Source of the DNA: Muribaculaceae bacterium
GTDB taxonomy: Bacteria; Bacteroidota; Bacteroidia; Bacteroidales; Muribaculaceae
Assembly (NCBI GenBank): GCA_028689665.1
Contig: JAQVCR010000003.1
Coordinates: 62,001-126,000 of the forward strand
Direction of reading: 5' to 3'
DNA length: 64,000 bases
Every line of letters starts with the position of its first letter. Position 1 is the first letter of the stretch. Below the pieces are notes generated by a model that made no database searches, was not told where the DNA came from, and worked only from the letters and a program-made list of their open reading frames with translations. A program made the translations under genes and the position numbers. This document shows, piece by piece, positions 53,111 to 62,568 of the stretch.

Positions 53111-54450
53111 GTACGTCTAAGAGAAATAGTACCTATATAGCATTATTTGTTGTATTATTAATAGGAGTAGCTATTAATATACTGCCGATATTGAGTATAA
53201 GTGCGCTTTCGCCAAGCGAAGAGAAAATACTCGAAATGGTAAAGTGTCTTAAAGGTAGTAATATCGAAATTGTATTTAATGGCACTTATGGGAATAATAT
53301 AGTATTAAAATGCTATTCTTATATTGTGAGTCTGCTTATTAATTTATCAGATGCAACAAATATAATATTCTGGTTGCGATTGCCATCGGCGGCAATAGCC
53401 GGAATATTGACACTTTGTCTATTTCGATTTGATGGGAATTTAGATAAATTAGGCAATTCATTTATAGCATCATTAGTGTTTTTAGCATCTGCATTTGTGA
53501 GTGTGCTATGTTTCACTGCCATGCCATTAATGATTTCGGCGGTTTTAATGGTGATTTCACTCGTTAGTTTGTATCATTGGATTCGTCGTCCGTCGAAGAA
53601 AAATCTTTTTCTTACAAGTGTCGCACTTGCTGTGAGCATTATAATTTCTGGCGAGCCATCAATATGGATTATAGGCTTGGTAGGCTTTGTCTTTTTAGGA
53701 ACAACAACCCTTGGGCGAGTACGCAATTGGATAGGTTTCGTATTAGCGTTAATGGTTTCGATGGTAATGGCATTTCTTATATTATATATTATTACAGGTA
53801 ATAAAGAATTGTCCTTGTCAATTTTTACTAATCTTAATATGCTGTCTTCCGATGGTTTTGCCACCGATTCGCCGGCATTTATTTTCATTGTATATCTAAT
53901 TTTTGCACTTTTCCCATGGTCGGTTCCATTGTCGTTGTCGCTAATATATGCTATAAAGAATTATCGTGAATTGTATCTTAAATTCAATGAGTTGAGGTTG
54001 CCACAACGCTTTGGTGCGGTAGTTTTTATGCTATCGCTACCATCATTCTTTTTTTATTCTCAATTTTCTATTGTGTTGCTACTGGCGAGTGTGTTTTTCA
54101 ATTCTTCGCTCATCGGAAGAATGTTGTTGTCGCAATTTAATAATCACCCTTATTCGTGGCGAGTTACAGGCATTGGGTGTGCCATCATAGTGAGTATCGG
54201 TAGTTTGATATACATATTGCTTAATTGTGATGTAGCACCGGTTAATCCATATTTTGTATTTATGGCACATGGTTGGTCGTTTTGGAATATATTCTTACTA
54301 GCAGCCTTGGCAATTAGTATCTATTCTTTATCGAGAAATAGGAGAGAGGTAGCTCGAAATCACAGATATTTCTATAATATAATATTAATGTATCTGCTTG
54401 CTCAGAATCTTGTAATTGGCTATATCTTACCCAATGTAAAATTTATTTAG
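53107..54450 (+). CDS. Polytopic membrane protein, glycosyltransferase-like
   Basis: 447 residues, about 11-12 membrane spans. The N-terminal loop after span one holds SALSPSEEK, which could be a weak counterpart of the acidic loop of GT-C glycosyltransferases such as ArnT, but a clear catalytic motif is missing. Coupled to gtrA, so a polyprenyl-sugar-using transferase is a reasonable inference. The stop overlaps the convergent corA gene by four bases. Confidence 0.55.
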   Translation: MSTSKRNSTYIALFVVLLIGVAINILPILSISALSPSEEKILEMVKCLKGSNIEIVFNGTYGNNIVLKCYSYIVSLLINLSDATNIIFWLRLPSAAIAGILTLCLFRFDGNLDKLGNSFIASLVFLASAFVSVLCFTAMPLMISAVLMVISLVSLYHWIRRPSKKNLFLTSVALAVSIIISGEPSIWIIGLVGFVFLGTTTLGRVRNWIGFVLALMVSMVMAFLILYIITGNKELSLSIFTNLNMLSSDGFATDSPAFIFIVYLIFALFPWSVPLSLSLIYAIKNYRELYLKFNELRLPQRFGAVVFMLSLPSFFFYSQFSIVLLLASVFFNSSLIGRMLLSQFNNHPYSWRVTGIGCAIIVSIGSLIYILLNCDVAPVNPYFVFMAHGWSFWNIFLLAALAISIYSLSRNRREVARNHRYFYNIILMYLLAQNLVIGYILPNVKFI

Positions 54451-55373
54451 AACCATTTTATTTTTCTAAATAGTATAAATGCCAGAGTAGATAGAATGAT
54501 GGAGCATAGAATGATGCCGATAAAAGCATAATCGTATCCACCTATATATAATTCGACATTCATACCGAAGAAACTAGCTATGAGAGTAGGTACCATCAAT
54601 ATTATTGAGATGCTGGTCATACGTTTCATTATGGTGTTCACATTATTTGAAATGATAGATGCAAATGTGTCCATTGTCCCTGATAAAATATTGCTATAAA
54701 TATTTACAGTACTTATGGCTTGTCGTAGCTCAATAATGAGGTCTTCCATTATGTCTTTATTTATTAATCCACTATCTTGGAATTGAGCTTTTAGGCGACC
54801 AATTGTTGCTTCGTTGCCTTTGATTGAGGTGCTGAAGTAGACTAGTGTTTTTTGCAATTTCATCAGTCTGAGCAAATCTTGATTTCTGATGCTGCGTTGT
54901 AGCGATTCTTCTGCGGCAGTAACTTCAATGTTTACCTGCTTTAAATATTTAAGAAACCATACAGCCGACGAATGGATAAGGCGTAATATTAAATCGAGAC
55001 GATTATCAATTTCTATGTTTTTGCGTCGTGAATAATCTACAAAGTCGGGGAGCATATCGCTGTGATAATTGCATACTGTTACTATTATATTATGATTCGA
55101 CATAATGCCTAGTGGAACAGTGATGTGCTGGTTGTGATGATTTACTATCTGTATAGGTATGCGTATTATGGTAAGCAACCAATTGCCTTCGTTCTCGGTG
55201 CGTGGACGCTCGTCAATATCCGAGATGTCATTAAGAAAAGATTCGGGGACTTTTAGCTCCGTAATGAGAAAATTAATATCATCATCCGAAGGTGTCTCTA
55301 CATTTATCCAACAATTTGGTTGGTATTTGTTTAGCTCGGCAAGCCCCGTTGCGCAATTGTAAATACTTATCAT
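54447..55373 (-). CDS. corA: CorA-family magnesium/cobalt transporter
   Basis: 308 residues. Soluble N-domain with long stalk helices, then two C-terminal spans; the first ends in FGMNVEL, the GMN signature of CorA channels. The C-terminus is basic (FRKIKWF). It takes up Mg2+ at the cytoplasmic membrane. Confidence 0.92.
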   Translation of the reverse strand: MISIYNCATGLAELNKYQPNCWINVETPSDDDINFLITELKVPESFLNDISDIDERPRTENEGNWLLTIIRIPIQIVNHHNQHITVPLGIMSNHNIIVTVCNYHSDMLPDFVDYSRRKNIEIDNRLDLILRLIHSSAVWFLKYLKQVNIEVTAAEESLQRSIRNQDLLRLMKLQKTLVYFSTSIKGNEATIGRLKAQFQDSGLINKDIMEDLIIELRQAISTVNIYSNILSGTMDTFASIISNNVNTIMKRMTSISIILMVPTLIASFFGMNVELYIGGYDYAFIGIILCSIILSTLAFILFRKIKWF

Positions 55374-55800
55374 AATATCTTTTTTTTGGATTCCTATAAT
55401 ATATCCCTTTTGCAGATTTCGTGTTACAAATTTAATTCAATTAAACCACTTTGCCGACATAAATTGCAATATAAATTTTGTTATTATGCTTATTGTTGCG
55501 TAAGTGGTGATAATCTTGAATAATATTACGTTTCTATGTTGCCGGTGATGTATTTTTGTATAATTTCATAGCTCTATTTTATCTGTATTTTGGCACATTT
55601 TTACTACTAAATTCTCATTATTAATACATGTGCGAAGATATTAATATAAAAGGTATTATTTAATAATAGTTATGGGTTAATATACGTTAAATTGACATCT
55701 GTTATAAAAAAAAATATTTATGTTTGTAGTGATTTACGAATATATAAATCCGTGAGAACATTAATAAAACCAATATAAACACTTTAATTGAAAGAATGAT
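55374..55800. other. AT-rich upstream region of the T9SS cargo gene
   Basis: 427 bases with no open frame of note. A TATGTTTG -7 element is at 55719-55726, giving a leader of about 68 bases; TTGACA at 55692-55697 resembles a -35 box but is too far away. Nothing else is clear. Confidence 0.45.
55719..55726 (+). promoter_or_regulatory. -7 element of the T9SS cargo gene
   Basis: TATGTTTG, matching TAnnTTTG, in the 427-base upstream region. Confidence 0.45.
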
Positions 55801-58395
55801 ATGAAAAAACAATTACTTATGACCTTATTTGCTATGGTTGTGGTGTTGCAATCTTTTGCAGCAAATTCAGACTATAGGATAACAATGACTCAAACTCCGG
55901 TTTGGAGTCAGAAAACGAATGTAGTAGCTGGAAGCGGTAGGCAACTTGCTGTAACAAAAGGCAAGGCATGGCTTCATGACCAAGCTACTAATACACTATA
56001 TTGGTTTTCTAAAGACGGAAGTGGAAGCTATAAAACTACAGACGGTAGTAAACTTTGGGCTTTTACTTCTGATAATGCGAACCATTTAATTGTTGTTGGT
56101 GGAGTGGCAACAGGTTATAGCAAAATAGCTAAATTTTATATATATAGTGATGCCGGTAAATTATTGTCAACAATTGAACCCAGTACTGAAGATTTAGCCA
56201 CTATTCAAGGACTCGGTAATATCCGCTTTCTTTCGGCTTATGGAGATTTATCGAATAGCAATGGTGCATATATAAATGTTTCTGGAACGGGGAAAATGCT
56301 AAAAATTAATATTTCTAATTTTACAATTACCTCTATTGAGGCATATACTAATGCTATTTTTACAGATAATACATATTTATATCCATATTCTGACGATATT
56401 AGTTTTGCTTGTATTAGGACATCTGTTTTGAAAGATTTTACGTACTCAAAAAATGATTTTACTTATCTAGCTCTTTCTTCTGGTAGTTGGGGATCGGATA
56501 ATACCACTCTTGGTAATTCTAAAATAACAATTATGGATCGACCTATATATATTTGTAATACAAAGGGAGTTAGTTTTAATGAACAATTTGGAGTTTATGA
56601 TTATACGTATAATAGTAGAAACTTAGTTGGTAATATTAACCCAAATGATGAGGGAAGTCCCAATTCAACTAATTTTTCAAATTGGTTAATGCCGGTGAAA
56701 ATAAATGATCTGGAATATGAACTATATCAGTATAATCCTTCATATGGGGTTGTAAATTGCTATACTATTAAAGCAATGCCAGCAACTCCAATGTACATTT
56801 TTGGAGATTTAGTTGAAAATCCCGCAGATGGATGGGATAATTCAAATTGTATTGAGATGGATGCTACTGCGACAGTGGGTGTATATCACGCAACTATCTC
56901 AAGAGATGCTACACACAACGGACAATTTAAATTGTCGACTGCTAAGGGGAATTGGGATAACGTATTAGGCGCTTGGGGCTCTACTGATTTTTCCTTGCCG
57001 TTATACCAACAAAATTATGGTATGCTGGCAGGTACTTCTTCGAAAAATTTTCAATTGCCCGAAGATGGAAGCTATGATATCTGGGTAGATACAAGAAGTG
57101 GAAATAAATTAACCACAATTAAAACAGATTATAAGTTTTATGTACTTGGTAATAGCTCTGGTAGCAATTATGTATGGAATCCAGAACAAGGGACTCCACT
57201 TGTTAGACAAGATGATGGAACTCGTGCTGCCATAATGAATTTCAGTAGTGAGAGCAAATATAATACAGCAACAGCATATTTTCAAATATCCACTATGCTC
57301 GCAGAAGCTGGATGGACTGACAAATGGGCAGGAATTGCTAATTATCGTTATGGACCATCGGCAGCTAATACTCCGGCAAATTTTTTAGCGGCGAATACAT
57401 TAACAAAGACTACACAAAACAATTGGACAATTGCTCCGGGTGTGTATAAATTGATTTTTGACCCACTTGTAGGTGGATTTACTATAGAAAAGATATTTGT
57501 TCCGTCTACATTCACAGCTACACCAAATGTAGTGCTTGAAGCAGATAATAAATCGGTTAAGCAATTAGATGTTAATTATTCGTGGACAACCTCAGCTCAA
57601 TCTGCCGATGTTTTCACTTATAATATTACTAATCCTACTATATCAACAACCGAAACTACCGCAACTGCAACTGATGTAGTTGTTGGAAGCACAGTAGTTA
57701 CTTCTAACCTTGATATAGAATTTACTAGAGAAGGAACACCATATAGTTTCCCAATAAGACAGGCTAAATATACTCCCGACTATGAAGCTACTGCTGTAAC
57801 TGCACTTAAAGTTTACTATTTATATAATAGCACTGAACAATATTATTGTGGATTAGTTGACTTTGAAAAGCCTACTAGCACTAATCCTGCAACAATGTAT
57901 AATGCCTACAGAGTAAAAGAAGCAGATATACTTACATTGAGTACTAAGGACTCTATCGATTTTAATATTGAGGCGAAGAAGAGTCTTAAAGTAAACGAAA
58001 CAAGTACATTCCCTTATGTTTTCTTAGTACAAAAAGATCAGTTAGAACAAGATCTAGGCGATGCAGGTAAGATCTCGTTTAAAGTAGAAGCTGTATATGG
58101 AAAAGGAAACTCTGAGAAAAAGGTGATGAGTGAAGTTGTAACTTCCAATGGTCTTTATACCGGAGTAGATGCAAATATAGCAGATGCAACTGTTGTTGTC
58201 TATCCTACAGTAACAGATGGAATATTAAATATAATCTCGGCAACAGAGGTTAATAATATATCTGTTTACTCAATTTCGGGAGCTCTAGTTAAGAAAGTTG
58301 AAGCAGCACAGACAATCGATTTAGGCGAATTAGCAAAAGGAATCTATTTAATAAAAGTAGATGATAATGCACCTGTAAAGGTTGTATTGAAGTAA
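55801..58395 (+). CDS. Secreted protein with T9SS sorting tail and SusE/SusF-like repeats
   Basis: 864 residues. Signal peptide (LLMTLFAMVVVLQSFA). A beta-rich N-terminal half (to about 325) of unknown fold; then beta-sandwich segments resembling outer membrane starch-binding SusE/F domains (YIFGDLVENPADGW, FQLPEDGSYDIWVD, YKFYVLGNSSG); at the end a Por secretion C-terminal domain (ISVYSISGALVKKVE, then LAKGIYLIKV). It should cross the outer membrane by the type IX system and bind polysaccharide. Single gene. Confidence 0.8.
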   Translation: MKKQLLMTLFAMVVVLQSFAANSDYRITMTQTPVWSQKTNVVAGSGRQLAVTKGKAWLHDQATNTLYWFSKDGSGSYKTTDGSKLWAFTSDNANHLIVVGGVATGYSKIAKFYIYSDAGKLLSTIEPSTEDLATIQGLGNIRFLSAYGDLSNSNGAYINVSGTGKMLKINISNFTITSIEAYTNAIFTDNTYLYPYSDDISFACIRTSVLKDFTYSKNDFTYLALSSGSWGSDNTTLGNSKITIMDRPIYICNTKGVSFNEQFGVYDYTYNSRNLVGNINPNDEGSPNSTNFSNWLMPVKINDLEYELYQYNPSYGVVNCYTIKAMPATPMYIFGDLVENPADGWDNSNCIEMDATATVGVYHATISRDATHNGQFKLSTAKGNWDNVLGAWGSTDFSLPLYQQNYGMLAGTSSKNFQLPEDGSYDIWVDTRSGNKLTTIKTDYKFYVLGNSSGSNYVWNPEQGTPLVRQDDGTRAAIMNFSSESKYNTATAYFQISTMLAEAGWTDKWAGIANYRYGPSAANTPANFLAANTLTKTTQNNWTIAPGVYKLIFDPLVGGFTIEKIFVPSTFTATPNVVLEADNKSVKQLDVNYSWTTSAQSADVFTYNITNPTISTTETTATATDVVVGSTVVTSNLDIEFTREGTPYSFPIRQAKYTPDYEATAVTALKVYYLYNSTEQYYCGLVDFEKPTSTNPATMYNAYRVKEADILTLSTKDSIDFNIEAKKSLKVNETSTFPYVFLVQKDQLEQDLGDAGKISFKVEAVYGKGNSEKKVMSEVVTSNGLYTGVDANIADATVVVYPTVTDGILNIISATEVNNISVYSISGALVKKVEAAQTIDLGELAKGIYLIKVDDNAPVKVVLK

Positions 58396-58413
58396 AATAA
58401 ATATATAACATAA

Positions 58414-58449
58414 AAATAGCGACTATGAAACTTTTCATAGTCGCTATTT
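58414..58449 (+). terminator. Terminator of the T9SS cargo gene
   Basis: Perfect 17-bp arms with a two-base loop (58414-58430 and 58433-58449), followed by ATTTTAG. Confidence 0.92.
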
Positions 58450-58530
58450 ATTTTAGTACGCAAAGTTCTCTTGAGTATTTGTTTAGCAATAACTTGCTCT
58501 CAATAGGCTGAACTAATATCATGTTGGCAA

Positions 58531-58628
58531 CGAGGTGGCACCCGCTTCGGGGTGCAGAATCTCGGTTATAGTGTAACCGTGCGCTTAAAAGCACAGGGTT
58601 AAGCATGGTTTTGCCACGCTGTGGCAAT
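58531..58628 (-). repeat. 98-nt three-hairpin element, copy B
   Basis: On the minus strand: TTGCCAC/GTGGCAA with loop AGC; CCCTGTGCTT/AAGCGCACGG (one C-C mismatch and one G-T pair); GCACCC/GGGTGC with loop CGAAGC. Same length and stem order as the copy at 37819-37916. The pair G-C in stem two of copy A is T-A here, a compensatory change. A small open frame across it (58448-58654) is not believed to be coding. Confidence 0.75.
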
Positions 58629-58630
58629 TT

Positions 58631-58750
58631 ATGAGATATGTTCTTTATCTCCACCCCGAGGGGTCGGATTCACCTTGATGATATTGATTTATGCTATATA
58701 TTCTTTATCTCCACCCCAAGGGGTCGGATTCACCTTGATGATATTTGAAA
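58631..58750 (-). repeat. Two tandem 60-bp repeat units
   Basis: Units 58631-58690 and 58691-58750. The core from TTCTTTATCT to TTGATGATATT (58641-58685 and 58701-58745) is 45 bases with a single difference (G/A in CCACCCC[G/A]AGGGG). Each core contains a small inverted repeat ACCCC/GGGGT. It directly abuts structured element copy B. Confidence 0.85.
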
Positions 58751-58974
58751 GGAAAAACTGCGATGGGGATATTTGAGGAGCCGTTGCTGTGGTGAAAGAT
58801 GTGCTTTTCTGTGGTGTGCTTAATCTACTGCTAACGGCGCACGATAGTATATTTTAATGTTACATTATTTGAATAGAATACGAATAATGCTGTTTTAGCA
58901 ATGTCATTATAGCATTAGCACTTTATTGCTGTGCTTTTAGCCGTCTTATCGCACGCTTTGCTCTATTAATTGGG
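58751..58974. other. Non-coding stretch, content unknown
   Basis: Follows the tandem repeat and reaches the terminator of the winged-helix gene. Locally richer in G/T on the plus strand (GCTGTGGTG, CTGTGGTGTGC); no open frame, tRNA or convincing hairpin found. Confidence 0.4.
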
Positions 58975-59008
58975 ACAAAAAAACAGATAAAAATAAATTT
59001 ATCTGTTT
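58974..59008 (-). terminator. Terminator of the winged-helix gene
   Basis: Perfect 11-bp arms AAACAGATAAA (58981-58991) and TTTATCTGTTT (58998-59008); on the minus strand followed by a T run. Confidence 0.88.
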
Positions 59009-59031
59009 CGATTTAGGATATGCAATAGCTA

Positions 59032-59238
59032 TTAACCGATAAGCGACACCATTATGTCGTTGTCGTCTTCGGCTATGTTTACTTTGCCTTCGCGTGCAAG
59101 CCAACCCATAGCAGCATAAATTTCTTTATCCTTCAATTTGGTTACTTTTTTGATGCGTTTAACGCCTAGAGTACCTTCTGTGTCAAGGGCTTTCCATACT
59201 AATCCTGCCCAAGCTCCAATTTGTTCTACATTAATCAT
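59032..59238 (-). CDS. Small winged-helix protein (DUF2582 type)
   Basis: 68 residues: GAWAGLVWKAL, KRIKKVTKLKDKEIYAAMGWLAREGKV and a final strand IMVSLIG make one winged helix-turn-helix with the DUF2582 pattern. Such small proteins may bind DNA; no target is known. Own promoter and terminator, so a single gene. Confidence 0.8.
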   Translation of the reverse strand: MINVEQIGAWAGLVWKALDTEGTLGVKRIKKVTKLKDKEIYAAMGWLAREGKVNIAEDDNDIMVSLIG

Positions 59239-59297
59239 TGATACAAATTAATTAAATAAATAACAGTATAATTTCTGTCTCACTATACTTTCGGCTA

Positions 59298-59305
59298 CAA
59301 ATTTA
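59298..59305 (-). promoter_or_regulatory. -7 element of the winged-helix gene
   Basis: TAAATTTG on the minus strand, 59 bases before the start codon. Confidence 0.5.
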
Positions 59306-59441
59306 CGAATTTTTTTGAAAATAACACAAAAAATAACCCGAAAAATTATTTAAATATGCTCTAAAAGGGTTGAATACTGCATTAAACTGGCATTATTTAG
59401 AAATAATTATATCGGATAATGATAAATAGAATAAATAATTG

Positions 59442-59449
59442 TAATTTTG
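59442..59449 (+). promoter_or_regulatory. -7 element of rsgA
   Basis: TAATTTTG just four bases before the ATG of rsgA; the message would start at or close to the A of the start codon. Confidence 0.5.
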
Positions 59450-59453
59450 AAAT

Positions 59454-60386
59454 ATGAAAGGATTAGTTGTAAAAAATACAGGTAGTTGGTATATCGTCGA
59501 GTGTGAAGATGGTAGCCTTGCTAATTGTAAAATAAAAGGGAATTTTAGAATCAAGGGAATACGAACAACAAATCCCGTAGCAGTAGGCGATAGGGTTGTC
59601 ATCACGCAGAATGGCGATGATAGTGCATTTATTACATCTATCGAGCCACGCCGGAACTATATAATAAGGCGGGCCTCGAATCTTTCAAAAGAATCGCACA
59701 TAATCGCCTCAAATATAGATCAAGCATTTCTGATAGTCAGCTTTAAAGAACCACTGACATCAACAACTTTCATAGATCGTTTTCTTGCAACATCGGAGGC
59801 ATACAGAGTGGATACTATACTTGTTATAAACAAAATAGATATTCTAGATGCCGATGAAATAGAATATGCAGAAGCTGTAAAAAATTTATACGAGACTATA
59901 GGCTACGGTGTGGTTATGGTGTCGGCAAAGACGGGTGAAGGAATTTCAGAATTGCAAAAATTGATGAAAGATAAGACAACACTGTTTTCGGGAAATTCCG
60001 GAGTTGGGAAGTCGACAATAATCAATTGCATACTTCCTGATTTGAATATAAAGACAGGCGATGTTTCAACCACTCATCACACAGGAATGCACACAACTAC
60101 TTTTTCGCAGATGTATAGATTGGAGTCAGGAGGCTATTTAATAGATACACCCGGGGTAAAAGGATTTGGGACAATAGATTTTAAATCACAAGAGGTGGCG
60201 CATTATTTCCCAGAGATATTTAAAATTTCAGAAAACTGTAAATATAATAATTGCACTCACACCCATGAACCCGGATGTGCTGTTCTTAAAGCTGTAGAAG
60301 AAGCGTATATAAGTGGTTCGCGCTATTCAAGTTATCTGAGTATAATGGAAGATAGCAGCGAAGATAAATATCGCAAAGCATTCTAA
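59454..60386 (+). CDS. rsgA: Ribosome small-subunit-dependent GTPase RsgA
   Basis: 310 residues. OB fold at 1-70, then a circularly permuted GTPase in the order G4 (NKID), G5 (SAKTG), G1 (GNSGVGKST), G3 (DTPGVKGFG), and a C-terminal zinc finger [14 protein letters not shown]. It checks maturation of the 30S subunit. Confidence 0.95.
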   Translation: MKGLVVKNTGSWYIVECEDGSLANCKIKGNFRIKGIRTTNPVAVGDRVVITQNGDDSAFITSIEPRRNYIIRRASNLSKESHIIASNIDQAFLIVSFKEPLTSTTFIDRFLATSEAYRVDTILVINKIDILDADEIEYAEAVKNLYETIGYGVVMVSAKTGEGISELQKLMKDKTTLFSGNSGVGKSTIINCILPDLNIKTGDVSTTHHTGMHTTTFSQMYRLESGGYLIDTPGVKGFGTIDFKSQEVAHYFPEIFKISENCKYNNCTHTHEPGCAVLKAVEEAYISGSRYSSYLSIMEDSSEDKYRKAF

Positions 60387-60412
60387 AATTGCATTTTAGT
60401 AAAATAAAAGAA

Positions 60413-60450
60413 ACGCCCCCGAGAGTGTTATTAAGTACTCTCGGGGGCGT
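60413..60450. terminator. Bidirectional terminator between rsgA and LruC gene
   Basis: Perfect 14-bp GC-rich arms (60413-60426 and 60437-60450), between convergent genes. Confidence 0.88.
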
Positions 60451-60482
60451 AATATATATTTATTATATTCTAAATTCAAATG

Positions 60483-62510
60483 TTATTTGAAAGTATATAT
60501 TTTTTTCTTAGTACCTATTGCCGGCATCTCGTCGTTAATGTCGAATACATCGGCAGTGGAGAGGAGGCTAAAGTCGAAGTCTCCTTTTAGCCACTTGCTA
60601 AAGTTGTAACATAGAGATATGTTTACATTCTCGCGAGGATAAGCAAACCATGTTGCGCCATTATCGTCGGGAGTTCCATTAGTGTTATACCCCGGGTTGC
60701 AATTATTCTTAGCGATAGAAATACTCTTATCGTTGATTCGAATGTCGGAGTCATCATCAAATTTAAGGGTAACTGCTTTACCATTTTTATAGAAAGTAGC
60801 ATTAATGATGTTTATATTTCCTTCAAAGCAATCTTTTTTGATATTTGCAGATGTTATTTTAGAGGCGTCGAGGATAGCATAATTGTCTCCAACTACTTCA
60901 ATTGTACATTGGTTCATATTTGCTATATTAATATTGGGGCAAGAAACTATACTAGTGGAAGAAATATATAATTCCGATTTGATAGCCATTTCGAGATAAG
61001 GAGTTGACATGTATCCATTAATATACGTCTTAGATGACTTAGAAAGGATAACGCTTTCTGAAGCAGTGAGTCGGCAGTCAATATAAGTTGTAGCTTCGTC
61101 AGAATTATTTGTTTTCAGATTATTAACTGTTAAGCTGCCGTTTACATAAACAAAAGCATCATTATACGATTCTAGTTTATTCGCTTTTACCGAATTAAAA
61201 TAAGCTTTACAGTAGGATGTGGAATTATGATTTATCACAATATCAGAAGCAACTACATCGCCATAAATTGCGATATTAGATTTGTTTCTCACTTGTAATT
61301 GTAGTTCAGGCTCATTAATATTGTTATTGCTGATAAAAGAAGCGTTGTTGTAAAATTTAGGACTTTTTTGTTTCCACTCAATTGTGCCGTAATTAATGAT
61401 ATTGATATTATTAAAATCTTGTTTGTCGATAGTGAGTTTACCTTTTGGCATAACGATAATTTTGGTGCCTTTGTAGTCGTTAGCACTATATTCGTTTGTA
61501 AGGACTAATTCGCCTTCAACATATACAGTAGCCCCGCTGGCACCTTTAATATCGCCAGAAATCACACTGCCCGAGCTTAATAAATAGTTAGTGCTTGCTT
61601 TAAGTGAATTGCTAAAAGTGGTCGTCTTAGTAGGGATTTGAGGCACATCGGGTATTTTAGCCCAACTGCCAATTTCCGGCTTTTCATCATTCCACTCTTC
61701 TATGTCTTCTTTGTTCTTAGTAATTGAATTGGAATTAGAAGAATTAGTGCCTATATCGGTAATTGCAAATCCATAAGGGCGATTATTGCTATCGAGAGAC
61801 ACATTAGAGTTGGTATTAACAGCATATATCAATTCTGCATCGTTAACGTTAATAAACCATGCATAGTCGACAACTTCGCTTTCACTATCAAGGTCGACCT
61901 CAAAAGACGTAGCAAAATCTTGGAAATGGATATCGTAGTTGCGAGTATTAATAAATCCGGAGATGTTGTTGAACAGCTCTTCTCTACAGTTTTCGGCGAT
62001 TTTAATGACCTTAGACACGCCACCTTGAGTATATTTTAATCGAAGCTTTAATATCTTAGATGATCCTAGAGCGATAGGGTGTATTGATACTTTTAGTTTT
62101 GTCCCAATTCTTTCATATTGAACATGAAACACAAGGTCGTTATAGTCGTAGTCGCCTGTTTTAGTATCTTCAAACATTACAGTCTGCCACAAGCTACTGT
62201 ATGATGCATTGAGAGTACCTTCAGAGTAATCAATATTTATATCATCGGCACCTCTAGACGTAGAAGTCTTTGGTACTTTAATAGTAATAGGCTTGCTAGT
62301 GCGTGCCAACACTTGACCATTATAAGAAACAGTAGTAATAAAACCGTCAACAACCGGAACCTTGTAGTCGGCTGTTGTAATCATTTTTTCAACCAATTCA
62401 ACCTTTACAGGGTCGGTTTCAATGTCAGGATTAATCTCATTTTCTGTAACACACGAAGTTGAACAGAAAATTAATAAAGGTAAAGTTAAAAAATAGATTA
62501 ATTTCTTCAT
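60483..62510 (-). CDS. LruC-domain lipoprotein with beta-helix-like middle
   Basis: 675 residues. Lipoprotein signal (LPLLIFCSTSC with acylated Cys). LruC pattern: MFEDTKTGDYDYNDLVFHV near 110-128, PYGFAI near 245, and the ending GATWFAYPRENVNI. Residues about 300-560 are short strands rich in Asn/Ser (such as NNINIINYGTIEW) that look like a beta solenoid. It is likely a surface or periplasmic anchored adhesin or matrix protein; function not settled. The next gene on the strand is a CpsB-type phosphatase 58 bases upstream. Confidence 0.8.
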   Translation of the reverse strand: MKKLIYFLTLPLLIFCSTSCVTENEINPDIETDPVKVELVEKMITTADYKVPVVDGFITTVSYNGQVLARTSKPITIKVPKTSTSRGADDINIDYSEGTLNASYSSLWQTVMFEDTKTGDYDYNDLVFHVQYERIGTKLKVSIHPIALGSSKILKLRLKYTQGGVSKVIKIAENCREELFNNISGFINTRNYDIHFQDFATSFEVDLDSESEVVDYAWFINVNDAELIYAVNTNSNVSLDSNNRPYGFAITDIGTNSSNSNSITKNKEDIEEWNDEKPEIGSWAKIPDVPQIPTKTTTFSNSLKASTNYLLSSGSVISGDIKGASGATVYVEGELVLTNEYSANDYKGTKIIVMPKGKLTIDKQDFNNINIINYGTIEWKQKSPKFYNNASFISNNNINEPELQLQVRNKSNIAIYGDVVASDIVINHNSTSYCKAYFNSVKANKLESYNDAFVYVNGSLTVNNLKTNNSDEATTYIDCRLTASESVILSKSSKTYINGYMSTPYLEMAIKSELYISSTSIVSCPNINIANMNQCTIEVVGDNYAILDASKITSANIKKDCFEGNINIINATFYKNGKAVTLKFDDDSDIRINDKSISIAKNNCNPGYNTNGTPDDNGATWFAYPRENVNISLCYNFSKWLKGDFDFSLLSTADVFDINDEMPAIGTKKKIYTFK

Positions 62511-62568
62511 AAATAAAATATTTGTATATTCAATACTAAGTTTATGTTTGATTATTTAATGTATGTTG

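Noticed and set aside
58448-58654. 68-codon ORF on the minus strand
   Set aside because: It runs straight through structured element copy B and a terminator; frame is explained by the repeat and has no homologue-like features.
58631-58750. CRISPR-like array
   Set aside because: Only two units, linkers of 15 bases, no cas genes and no leader; a tandem repeat is the simpler reading.
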